A model generated the notes under the pieces. The model did not search any database. It worked only from the letters and a program-made list of their open reading frames with translations, and was not told where the DNA came from. From contig JABMLP010000006.1 in assembly GCA_013176395.1 (NCBI GenBank), positions 1,674,001 to 1,738,000 on the forward strand: DNA of 64,000 nucleotides. Direction: 5' to 3'. The stretch's first letter is position 1, and each line of letters opens with the position of its first letter. This document shows positions 54,050 to 64,000 of this stretch, piece after piece. The position numbers and the translations under genes were made by a program. This DNA comes from Venturia oleaginea (taxonomy: Eukaryota > Ascomycota > Dothideomycetes > Venturiales > Venturiaceae).

Positions 54050-55384
54050 CTGTAATATTTCTCCCGATGCTAGGCCCTTGCCATTGGTGATTGAAGGTGA
54101 TGATTGCTTGCTTGCCTGCAGTTTGATGGGATTCCGTGATAAGTTTGTGGAGTTTCCGACCGCGGTCTTCGAACGTGAGGTCTGCGTGTTGAATCTTCTG
54201 AATCTTGGCGCGTGACTGTTTCACCTTATCGTCCTCCGATTCGAGAGATCTTTATCGAGCGCGGTCATAAACCATGATTGATAGTGGAGTGGAATGTGCG
54301 ATCGAGAAGCGGGTTGTTGTTGTTGGCAATCAAGGTGATGTTGCTTTCAATGTGAGGAAATGAGGCAAGAGCAACTAGTACCTGATAGTTGGACGGCAGT
54401 TAGATGCCTCACGTAGTCAGATACGGATTGCGTGGACAACGGTGATTACGGTCCTTTTTTTCACCGGCTTTGGGCGCTATCTAAGCTCCGAACATGGAGA
54501 AATTTTGCGACTTCTAGTGCTGAATCAAAGAGAATTTGAAGACCTCCGGCGAAACTCACACACTTGGTTTGAAGCGGGTGGTATCCGGACCGTGGTTACA
54601 GATTTATACCCGCCTCACCAAAGAGACTTGAGGAGAAGTCCCCTTGCATTCATCCAGGGCGTTTTTGCAGTATTCTTACAATCGTGTACAGTCTGCCTGT
54701 TATATCACATAGAAAGAAATCTGACTGCGGCTGATATGGCTCGCGATGTTGGAATCTGTGCTTTGACTGATTCCTGCCTGCTCGAGGGATTGGACATAGT
54801 GAAGTGGCGCAGAACGACGATCGCATTCACCCAACAGACATGAAGACTGATTCGAAGAATCTCTATCATTCCTCTTGCCCATTCCACATCATCACGATAC
54901 TAATCTTGAAGTCCCGTTCCCAGAGCAATAGCAAGAAATGTCCATCGTGAAGATAGAAAGACCACTACTCTACCTAATCGAAAGTGAAATCGCCCAATGA
55001 GTATTCTAACAGGGTATCATCGTGTGCTGTCTATGCTGCTGACTCTGTTGCTGGCGGGTTCCCAAATTGCGAAGCGCAAAGTGAAGCAAGCAAGGAGCAA
55101 AGAGAGACGCCACCTACCGCCAGCAACGAAATGGGAAAATATTTACCACCTAAATTCAATCAACGCCAGTGAAGATGCCGTAACTCAAAGTTCAAACCTT
55201 TGTTGCATAAAAACATCATGCTGCGATGCAATTTCCTCGTCCTGTAGCTCGTCTCCATTCGTTTGCGTTACTTTTTGCCAATCGTGAATTTCCGTTCGCA
55301 GTCTGCGTTAGTGAGTCTTTGATTCCTTCACTCAATAAACCTCGTATGGGCGTCTGGGCCGCGTCTTTAATGTTTCGTTAGCAA
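54050..55384. other. F-box 5' region and intergenic sequence
   Basis: It should contain the missing F-box first exon. A 133-codon frame at 54442-54843 (+) has no recognisable domain and is not called. The 3' region of the 974-aa gene occupies the right end. Confidence 0.4.
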
Positions 55385-58300
55385 TCAGTTCATCTTAATT
55401 TTCGCAGTCTTGTCAACAGTATCGAGATTTCTTGCCACCAGAGGTAGCAGGCCAGAACATACCCGACTCGGCTGAGGCATCCCACCGCCTGCAATTCCCA
55501 TCGGCATGCGACCTTGATCACCACCAAGTCCGTAATTGATATCAACCATTGGATCGTGATGCCTTATGGGTGGCGGACCTCTAGGTCTAGATCGCCCGCG
55601 TGGTGGTGGACGCATCGGGCTTCCGGTATCGTACTCATCGCGGAATGCTAGTGGCATGCGGGGCATTGGTGGTGGGAAATCTGCTGACGGTGGTCCGTGG
55701 CTTCTACTGTCGCTGAGGCGTCGTTGTCCTCCTGGTGGACCAAAATTCGGGATTGGCCCTCTTGGTGGTGGTGCTCGGCCGCGAGGACGCATAGTTCCCA
55801 TGCTGCGAGCACTGCGCATGGACATTGCTCCTGGAGAACGCGTTCTGAAGTCGGCAGCACTCATCGGAGGCTCCTGAGGGACGCCTGGATAGTCGTAATA
55901 GACGCTTGCTTCCGGGCTTGGTTGCATGCGGTAAATTCCCTGTTGCTGTATAGCACTGTCATCAGTCTCTACTTCGCCCCTCTGGATCCGATACGGGAGA
56001 AGTCTTGCGGCTTCATCGCGGACAGAGGCGATCTGTCTTGAGAGTTTGGTATTTGCAAGTGCCTTTTCGACTTGCTCTCTGCAGGCTAGGCAAACACGTA
56101 GAGCGCAATGGGAACAAGTCCAAAAGCTTGAAGGTGGATTCTGATAGCACAGGTTGCAGTCCACAGGATTCACCCGATTGGTGCTCTCGTGCCAATTCTG
56201 GTGGTCCATGCTACAGTGCAATTGAACGGTACTGAGCTTTGGAGCATTTGTGCTTGCTGGGCGTGATCGCGTGAGATTGAGTGTTGAGATATGGTCAGTG
56301 TGCTGCCACTTGGCTTCGTTCTCGACGATGATATGTTCGGACACCACAGGATCTTGGGGTGTATTCTTCTCTTGGGCACAGTGAGCCTGTATACGTTGTG
56401 TGGCGCTCTAGATGATCACACTGATTAGCAAATGCCACGACAGTTGTGACGTGAGAACTTGCCATGAAGAGATCATACGGTGTGATCTTAGAAGACTCGC
56501 CTGCACTGAAGCGAATTGGTTCTGGCTGGCGTATGTCCTTGTCCGGGCTCTTCTTTCTCAATCCCCACTTGCTCGGGGACTCCTCCAATGTTTGGATAGG
56601 TGGAGGAAGAAGTTCAGGCGGGGAACTTGAGCGAGTGTCGTCCATGCTCACAATCACGGTGTCTGCTTCTGAGCTGTCCATACTCTGTCCTTCACTGTTT
56701 GACTTGAACACTGACTCTTGTGACATGTTCTGGGCCGAGTCCACCGGTTGTGCCATCTCTCGGATTGAAGGGCGCGGCTTCGCTGGTGACACCATGGTGG
56801 TCGATTGCCTGGTGTCGATGCTCGTCTCGTTGAGGATTGTCGGGAGGGAAGGACTCGAGAACATGGCGCGGTTCTCTTTGTTTCTGAGAAGGTCATTTGA
56901 CGACGCGGGTGACGTGACGCGCGGTAGAGTGGCGGCGCCATGATCTGTAAACGTGGGAGTCAGTCAATGCACGAGGGAGTGGAGACCGGGGGTGTTTGTG
57001 ATCATGAAGGCGGTGTCTCTGTGTGCTAGGTTGTAGGGTGGATTTCGATGGCAAGTAGCGAACCCGAGATCACTATCGCTAAACTTTTAGCGATCTAGGG
57101 GAAGATTGTGCCAGTTGCAAAATGGATCTGCGTTGAGACGAGCGTTACACGTAAGGAAACTTCCTCCTGACAGCAGCAGCAAGGGTGTGCCAGATGCTAT
57201 GAAGAAGCTCAATTGAGAGCATCACCAACTCACCGTAGTACCCAAGTGACGACGTGCCCTGCTCAGCAGCCGTATCCTCACCTTTTACCGGCTTGCGCTT
57301 GATCATCAAGTTCCTGAGACGCTTCATATCTGCTTCCTTGTCCGAAAACCCTAGACTGTCGTCACTGACGACCTTAAGAAGAGGCGCAGAATTATCGTGG
57401 GCGAAAGGTGAGATATCGCGGAGAGCGGGATGGACAAGTGATTGTGGTTGTAGTTTGGATTGCGGTGGCAGAAGAGGTAGAGGTCTGTCGTGAGGCGTGT
57501 AGGTTGTTGAAGGCAACAGCTCCCTGCTCAATTGTGAGGGCGTCCTCTTGTGGTGTTGTTGCTGCTGCGACGGTTTGGGCGTGTGATTCGATCTCGAAGA
57601 TGTCGAATCGGGCGTGAGCGTCGTGCTCTGCAGCGACACAGAAGAAGACGATGAGATGGAACCAGCTGTGGAGCCGTTGCTGGACTTCAGATGGAGTTTC
57701 GCGGGTCTGAAGGATCGTGTGATAGATTGAGGTGGGAAAGGCGCCTCGTCGTTTAGAATGCTTCGTGCCTGCAGTGTTGGAATAGGCAATGGCTTCTCAA
57801 CAGCAGGTCGCTCCTTCACTGTCTTTGCACTGGGCGAGGGAACCTCTAGAATGCGCAACACGAAGAATTTAGCCAATGATCTTTCAATTTGCTCGCATCG
57901 AGACAGAGTGTGCTGGGCAATTGAACCAAAGCAGCGGACGGCACCTTCTTTTCCCCTTCTCACCACGGCCTCAAATTCATACGGGTGCGGTAAGTGTCCC
58001 AACATGGAAGTGCCAACTGCATGCGAATGGCTTCTGGTGACACACAATGACACCATCTTGCATGGCGTTGAGATTCGTTTGCACACAATTTCGAGGAGTA
58101 ACAAACAAGACAGCAGGGCGGAGGAACAGCGACGGGAGGAATAGCTAAGTAAAATCATGTATACCTTTCAAAGGCGTCTCAGGTGGAGACTCTGTTCTTA
58201 GAGCTCGTGCCCGACTGACATCTTGCCCTTTGTCACGCGTCTCTTGGGGTTGAGGTGGAAGCCACTCTCTCTCTGGCGCTGGAGGTATCTCTTTTCGCTT

Positions 58301-58936
58301 GAACAAGCTCTCATTGGGCCGCAATGGTAGGATTTTCGCATATCTCTTTGCCGTGTCTGAGAATGATAGCATTAGTCGGTGTATGATGGTGATTTGTAGT
58401 TTCCAAATAGGGCCAGAACTTTTCCAAATACTTCCATATGGTGCTCGTAATGATGTGCAAAATAAACATAGAAAAAGTTAAGTATACATACCTCTAGCAA
58501 GTACAGAATCCGCTCTGGTCCTTTCCACTTCAACCTTCGGAACAGGCGGCAGAGCCTCAGTTTTCAACACAGGCGTCCCAACCTTGCTCCTAGGAGTTCT
58601 AGGTGTATGAACAGGAACGTCCTGCCGAAAAGGATCATACTCATCCGCATCCATCACCACCACTTTTTCCGGAGTAGGGTCACTCCCATGACTCGACCCA
58701 TATGTCTCGTCGATATCAGGTAGGTAACACCCACTCAGCGAATTCTCTTCCCTCAAGCTCCTCACACTGTCCAACAAAGTCGTATAAGGCTCTCTCGTTG
58801 GAATACTGTCCGCCACTGGACTAAATTGAATGCCTAGATCACCACCGTATGCATCAATGATGCTGAGACCGCGGTAGGAACTACTTCGTGGTGGAAAGCG
58901 ATGATGGCTCTTCTCCGGGAAAGGCTGAACCTCCAT
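55385..58936 (-). CDS. large proline-rich protein with a Cys-rich finger, function unknown
   Basis: Five exons (58936-58492, 58356-58165, 58016-57234, 56944-56463, 56407-55385) total 2925 nt, 974 residues, with every junction in phase. Intron 56408-56462 has a GC donor (atg|gcaagt), branch gctaat and acceptor ctag. The N-terminal two thirds are Ser/Pro-rich. Near residue 680-720 a Cys cluster CNLCYQNPPSSFWTCSHC followed by CLACREQ gives three CxxC pairs, a probable two-zinc finger of treble-clef or RING-like type. The C-terminus is Pro/Arg/Gly-rich (RPRGRAPPPRG, RPPPRGRSRPRGPPP), as in RNA- or SH3-binding tails. No family is recognised. The 289-nt intron 56945-57233 could hide a small exon. 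Confidence 0.8.
56408..56462 (-). other. GC-AG intron in the proline-rich protein gene
   Basis: The donor atg|gcaagt is the classic GC-donor form. A gctaat branch site and ctag acceptor follow. Removal of 55 nt joins DLFM to SATQRIQAH in phase 0; without removal the frame would not continue. Confidence 0.75.
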
Positions 58937-60904
58937 TTTGTCGTTGGACCACCCTCGGAGTTTGCTATCGGTGGCAGACTACCGATATATGCCCATCGAT
59001 CCTGCGGATTGCGGCTACCAGTAACAGCAAATGACACAGCGTGGTATGCTCCGGCCGTCGGAAGGTTGGATTTACAGATGACGCGCAAAGTATCGTGAAC
59101 AACGACTGGAGTGACGATTGTCGAGCTATTAGGGCACTCCAGGTGCTCAGGCATGAACCTGTCCGAATTATACGAGATGAAATCCCAATGTGAGGCAAAG
59201 GGAACCGAGCGAGCGACGAGTGCAACAAGTTCAGCAACGTATCGAAAATTTGAAACAAAACAAAGAAAAGAAGAGAGCGTCGTCGACAAAGAAACCTGTT
59301 CTTTGAAGGTGCGACAAACGAACTATCTGCTGAAGGATAGTAGATAGTATTAAAAAAATGCGGGAAATAAGCAACACGTCTCCCGCACACTCCTTGCTAA
59401 ATTACCATATTCTTCCAAAGGATGAAACAAGCGAACAGGTAGAGCCTCTATTTAGCGAGTTAGCATCCTGGAGCTATCGCAGGGATGAGCTGGGTGTTCA
59501 CTCGCGACCGTCATCGGGCTGCGAAAGACCATAGTACAGCCAACGACTTCAGCGACGGCATAGAAGACCAACGAGGTCCTTGCGACGGTGCGAGAGCGAC
59601 CAGCTTCTGGGCGGTGCCCTCTGGAGCGTCAGGGTCACGGTCATCTGATCCGTGGGCAATGGGCAAAATCCACCTGTCTCACATTGCGTTACCATTACCC
59701 TCAAGGCCGATGCGCAACCAGGATGAAACCTGTACCACCCCGCCCCTCCACTCCCTCCACTACCAATCATCCAAGTCTTCTCGTTCGCCTGTACAAATCC
59801 TATCCAGGAACGAACAAAGATAATTCGTTCGAAGGGTGCTTGCGCATCCGGGCGAATATCACATCGCATCGTTTGTATGTGGTGTTGAATAGCAAGAGGA
59901 AGAGGTAAGATTGAGATGGATTGAGAGAAGGTGTTGAGATGGGAAGCGCGGTTTTCAAGTACAGCGAGGGGTTGAAATCTCCGCTCCGTGCTTTTGCGAA
60001 ATTTCCCTAATCTGTAGGAGATCCACAAGGCACGAGGCACAAGGCATAAGATCAGCGAAGAAAACTCCAGCAAGAAAAGTGCAGCATCACGAACAACGAT
60101 AGAGTTGGATGAGCAGGATGGTTGCGTTTGATAACGAACAACTGTAAGACTTAGGGACGACTCAGGGGTAGCTTTCTTGGATCGTTCCTCGTGCTTCGTG
60201 TATGGAGTACGGGTGGCTTGCTAGCTGGCTTGCGGCTGCGGCGTAGTGGTACGGAGCATTTTCTGTGGGACGAAGCACGAGAAGCCATCAAGGACGATTT
60301 CGGTCGTTCAAGTAGAATACCGGTAGGAGGTACTGTTTGGCTCAAGCCTCAAGCCCATGCGAAATTCTCCGAAAGCCGGGCCCCAAGCACCGTTGAACAG
60401 TGTCACTGGTACCGTGGTACAACCAGCTAGACTAAAAGAGATCGAAGAGCGCACACCATCATATCACTATAAATATTGAAATTCATCTCTTAGCTAAGTT
60501 TCGAGAGTTTTGTGGTGGTCCTATCTACATAAATGTCGTCATGGATGGAGAGGTAGGTATAAAACGAAACACAAGTCTATATAGCTTTTTCCCATCTTTG
60601 AGTGAGACCAAGCTTCTGGATGCCCAGAAAATCATTCGGCGTGTCCTCAATGTGCGAGCCGAAATCAAAGCAAACTTTTTTCACCATCCGCGAAAACGCC
60701 ATTCCAGGTCGTGTGCAGGAGGGAGCACTATCATCATCACGATGCCCCGTGCTACCTGGTGTGTCGGTGCCCGAACGGAAGAAACACTACGTATTTAAAA
60801 ATAGTAGGATGAGGGAGAATCATCTCATCTGAAAGGTCCAGCCAGTGGTGGGTGGGTATAAGAATGAAAAGTGTCGCATGCAAAGTAATAGTTTAGTGAA
60901 TTGT
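58937..60904. other. intergenic, no convincing gene
   Basis: The promoter of the 974-aa gene lies at the left and the 3' region of the surface-protein gene at the right. ORFs up to 174 codons (59549-60073, minus) have no domain. Confidence 0.4.
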
Positions 60905-62259
60905 TCACCAATAAAGGACTTTCACGAGGATGACGGCTAGGGTAATGATTGGCGTCATCGTTAGGGAGACTGTGGTTGCCGATGAGCTTATCCGGAAATC
61001 AATGGTGTCGCTGACGAAATCCGGGCCACAGCCAATGTTGATGAGTTGAGCTGCTGCGACGTAGGTCTTGCTAATGGGTAGCGTGGTGTTGGCGGCGGAT
61101 GCCCTGAAGATACCCATGGTGTTCTTCATGCAGGTGGTACATGTCGCACGAACACCAGAGGGCATCTCGGTGCCCAGGGGAAGCCAGTAAGGATACACAT
61201 CGGCAAGGGAGGAGTTCGTGCCGGTGATGGCATTTGCGAAACCTGTTCAAGTCAGCTGGGCTGTCAATTGCGATTAGATGATTGAACTGCTTACAATAAC
61301 TCCCCGCAGTGTCCTTGAGACAGCCAGCTTGGTACATGGACGCATAGGCAAGCAGACCTTTGTAAGCCTGTAGAACCAAGGGGTTCTGGGCGGTGTAGTC
61401 AGTGCCACACACTTCGGGCTGCTTGAGCTTGTATGCAATATTCTGCATCAAGGTGTTACATTTGGCGAAATTGGCATTGCAAGATGCATCAAGAGCGATC
61501 GTCGTCTTGACATAGCTCTTCTCAGCCTCGAAGAAGGCGTGGGAAGTCTGGTGGGAGCTGTTAGCAAAGCACTGACTCAAGCCGAAACAATAGGCCCACC
61601 TGAATGAGTAGTGAGAAAGGATAGCACGTTTGGAAGGTGGGGTCGGCAAGGAATTTGTTGAAATATGATGGACAGGCGGTGGAAGTGAAGTTGTTCCCAA
61701 GAGATGTGTCGAATGGTTGTGGAAGAGCACCCTTGCCAGATCCAGATGCAGTGAGGATACCGGTCGATGTGGGAGAGGCCGTAGCAGCTGATGCAACAGC
61801 ACTTGATACGGCAGCAGTACCCGAAGCAGTCTCCGAAGAGGTCGTCGCTACCAAGGTAGATGTGGCAGAGGCACTCGTGACTGAAGCGATGGTAGAAGGT
61901 GCAGCTCTTCCGATCAAAGCCCGTCGATGTGGACAGTCCGGAGCTGGGCTCCGGTCGAACAATAACTCCTTCCTAGCAGCCTTTTGGAGTGCAGGATGTA
62001 CTCTTTCTTGAGCAGCGGCGTCGTTGCAGAAAATGACCACGACGAAGAGTAATGTCAAAAGGCTGACTCGGGTAGAAAGGGTCCGTGCTACTAAAGCATT
62101 GGCCGGTCGTTGGTGAAGTCGATTCGTTTCATAGTTGCACGAATTTTTCGTTTCGCTGGCATATACGAATTGTATACCTCGTTGCTCCTCCTCTGCGATC
62201 GTAATATCGGTATTGCGTTGGCGTGGTGAGAGTGGAAAAGATTGGCCTGAGCGTCTCAT
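60905..62259 (-). CDS. DUF7729-type Cys-rich surface protein, probably GPI-anchored
   Basis: Exons 62259-61600, 61547-61295 and 61242-60905 make 416 residues. The start at 62259 (MRRSGQSF) is the only in-frame ATG, leaving about 66 residues before a hydrophobic signal or anchor segment (VSLLTLLFVVVIFC). An Ala/Ser/Thr-rich stretch follows. The conserved domain starts CPSYFNKFLADPTFQTCYPF, continues FFEAEKSYVKTTIALDASC, NPLVLQAYKGLLAYASMY and CTTCMKNTMGIF, and ends INIGCGPDFV. Cys spacing agrees with the fungal DUF7729 family as I remember it. The C-terminus is hydrophobic (TPIITLAVILVKVLYW), fitting a GPI signal. Introns are 61548-61599 and 61243-61294. The function of the family is unknown; cell surface location is inferred. 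Confidence 0.85.
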
Positions 62260-64000
62260 GATTGCAGAAAGCCGTGGTGCGATTGTGTTGACCGCACCAT
62301 GATATGCAGAAAGGAGTAGAGCAAAAGCGCTGCTTCAAGTCATGCTCTGAATTCCAAAGCCCTTGTTGGATAGGTCCTCAAGGATGTAGGGTGCTCGTTT
62401 CGTGATGATTGTACTGGGGCCTGGGGTAAGAATGTGGATGCCGGAGAGAGCTCATTGATGGCGTGCAACGTTCCGACAGTAGAATCCAAAGGGAGAACAG
62501 AAGTCGATGTTGGTACAGTGCGATAGTTGTAGGACGAAAGACAGAACCAGGGTCAGGCGATATATTATATGGCTTTGGTAGCGGGAAAAAGCATCACGTC
62601 GTCTAGAGGAATTGCTCGCATAGTGGTGATAGTACGGCAAGCCGCAAGCCGCACGCCACTGTGGAGGCAGAAAGCATCTTTTTTGGGAAGACTAAGACAA
62701 CACCAACGAATCAGACTGCAGCAAGACGCCTGCCGCCCGTGGATAGGCCAGGGTTTGAGCTGACCCGCCGTTGGGGGATTTAATTTATTGTGGTTAGGCC
62801 GGTGTCAATCAGGTCCGGGCATGAGCAAAGACAGGCAGAAAACCCACATGCCACGAGAGCTGTCACCCAAACTGTCCAGGGAAGAGACGGGACTTGATTA
62901 GCCTCGATGGAGGTAAACGAGCACGGCTACCGATTGTGAAGAAGCTTGCTGGCACGCCGCCTGCAACCCCGATTCTGACTGTCAAATTCTTTGCGATGCA
63001 AGAAATCCATTCGTAGAACCATTCGTAGAACCATTCGTAGAAATTCGTGCCAATGTGGACCATGCTATAAAGCTACGGAGTAATGGAAAGGTACGCGAAC
63101 GTTGAAGGGCCGACGCAGGTAAGCGTGAGATGACCGGCATCTTTGTTCTCTGCGCGGAAAACAATGACTGTGCAATGACCCTTATTCTTTGCATAGTGAA
63201 CAGTACTACAGTAGTAGATTGCATTACGAGATGACTCTCCTATCAACTGGTAGAGCCTCCAACTGCCATGCAGGAGCTCCTTTTTACAGCTTCGTGTAGC
63301 CGCCGCTACGGGCGATAGATTGCTGGTCAGCAAAACTGGTGGCTCGTAGGATCTAGTCTTCGGAAGCCGCATGTGGTTGCACGCCATTCCAATATTACAA
63401 GCACGCCAACTATGTCTCGACCATCCGCCCTGCTGAGTGGATAGTCCACCATCAACCCAACGGCCTTCTCTCCTCCATCAGGACATCGTCACTCGGCTTC
63501 ACAGTTCACACCACGAAGAACAAGATTTTGCTCTCACAAGCATAACCGCGTCAAGCCAATCTATCCCTGACTGATATCGACAGCGAACCACCGTGCCCTA
63601 TCCACAATGTGCTCCAGTCGCCTGGCCACCTGCCCATCTTATCACCAAGAATACGGTCCGCAAACAAGATGGATTTTGCCAGATTGACCACGGCAGCATT
63701 CAGGCCACCCATCGCTTCGGATCATTAAATTCATCGAATTGATCGCGGCACCTCCGCATTTCGCCTTTCACTTTGATGAACCTCGGATCCACACCTCGTC
63801 TGCTATGCAGTCTTGATGGACATTTCCACAAGCGCTATGGTAGCCTTCTGATCTCTCAGGCCGTAAGCAATGTTTTCCACCTTGTGTTGGGCGACATACG
63901 ACGTCACTCGACCGGCATTCTATCTTTCAAAGTCTTTGTGTCTTGAACTCGAGACTTCATGGATCAGTTCAGTTGGAACGGTGGTTGGCGCGTACAACTT
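62260..64000. other. intergenic to window end, no gene seen
   Basis: Upstream region of the surface-protein gene. A 12-bp unit (cattcgtagaac) repeats three to four times at 63008-63045. ORFs on both strands are at most 104 codons, without domains. Confidence 0.4.
63008..63045. repeat. 12-bp tandem repeat (CATTCGTAGAAC)
   Basis: Three near-perfect copies plus a partial one. On the minus strand they read EWFY repeats in a short frame of no significance. Confidence 0.85.

Noticed and set aside
54442..54843. 133-codon plus-strand ORF
   Set aside because: Lies opposite the probable F-box 5' region and has no recognisable family or splice context.

Overview
The window is nuclear DNA of a filamentous ascomycete fungus (Pezizomycotina; a finer placement would be a guess). 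The evidence is many short introns (about 46-76 nt, GT-AG with CTAAC/CTAAT-like branch sites), a GH72 glucan remodeller with a GPI tail, a C2H2 plus fungal-specific transcription factor, a heme-thiolate peroxidase, a DUF7729-type surface protein and pogo/Fot-type transposases. Joining exons by splice signals gives intact reading frames for most genes.

1-17.5 kb is a gene-dense metabolic and cell-wall block: a 5'-truncated FAD phenol-hydroxylase-like monooxygenase (+), a C2H2/fungal_trans regulator (-), an Old Yellow Enzyme (-), a low-complexity protein with three internal repeats (+), an SDR (+), a chloroperoxidase-family peroxidase (-) and a GH72 beta-1,3-glucanosyltransferase (-). The first three could form a small aromatic or xenobiotic redox neighbourhood, but that is inference. 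A GH13 type II membrane protein (-) follows at 17.5-19.6 kb.

19.67-25.95 kb is the most striking object. It is a tyrosine-recombinase retrotransposon with reverse transcriptase/RNase H and a phage-type recombinase, and with split direct repeats in the order A1 ... B1-A2-B2, the Ngaro/PAT arrangement. It begins 98 bp upstream of the GH13 start codon. Between the RT and recombinase genes sits a ten-copy tandem array of about 200 bp, each unit being a shortened copy of the element's own RNase H sequence.

26-37.9 kb is gene-poor: a broken APH/AIM9-like kinase pseudogene, one intact 666-aa unknown protein, a broken F-box-like gene, a folded-back pogo remnant, an AT-rich stretch and a 13-bp minisatellite of about 53 copies. 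37.9-46.7 kb holds only one convincing gene, a small protein with a C-terminal CxxC...CxxC motif.

46.7-49.3 kb has a divergent pair, a SelW-like Rdx protein (-) and an arrestin-domain protein (+). 49.75-52.84 kb holds two defective pogo-type elements tail to tail sharing one TA, with a 171-bp MITE-like insert inside the first. 53-62.3 kb carries an F-box protein, a 974-aa proline-rich protein with a Cys-rich finger, and a DUF7729-type surface protein, all on the minus strand. The last 1.7 kb shows no gene.
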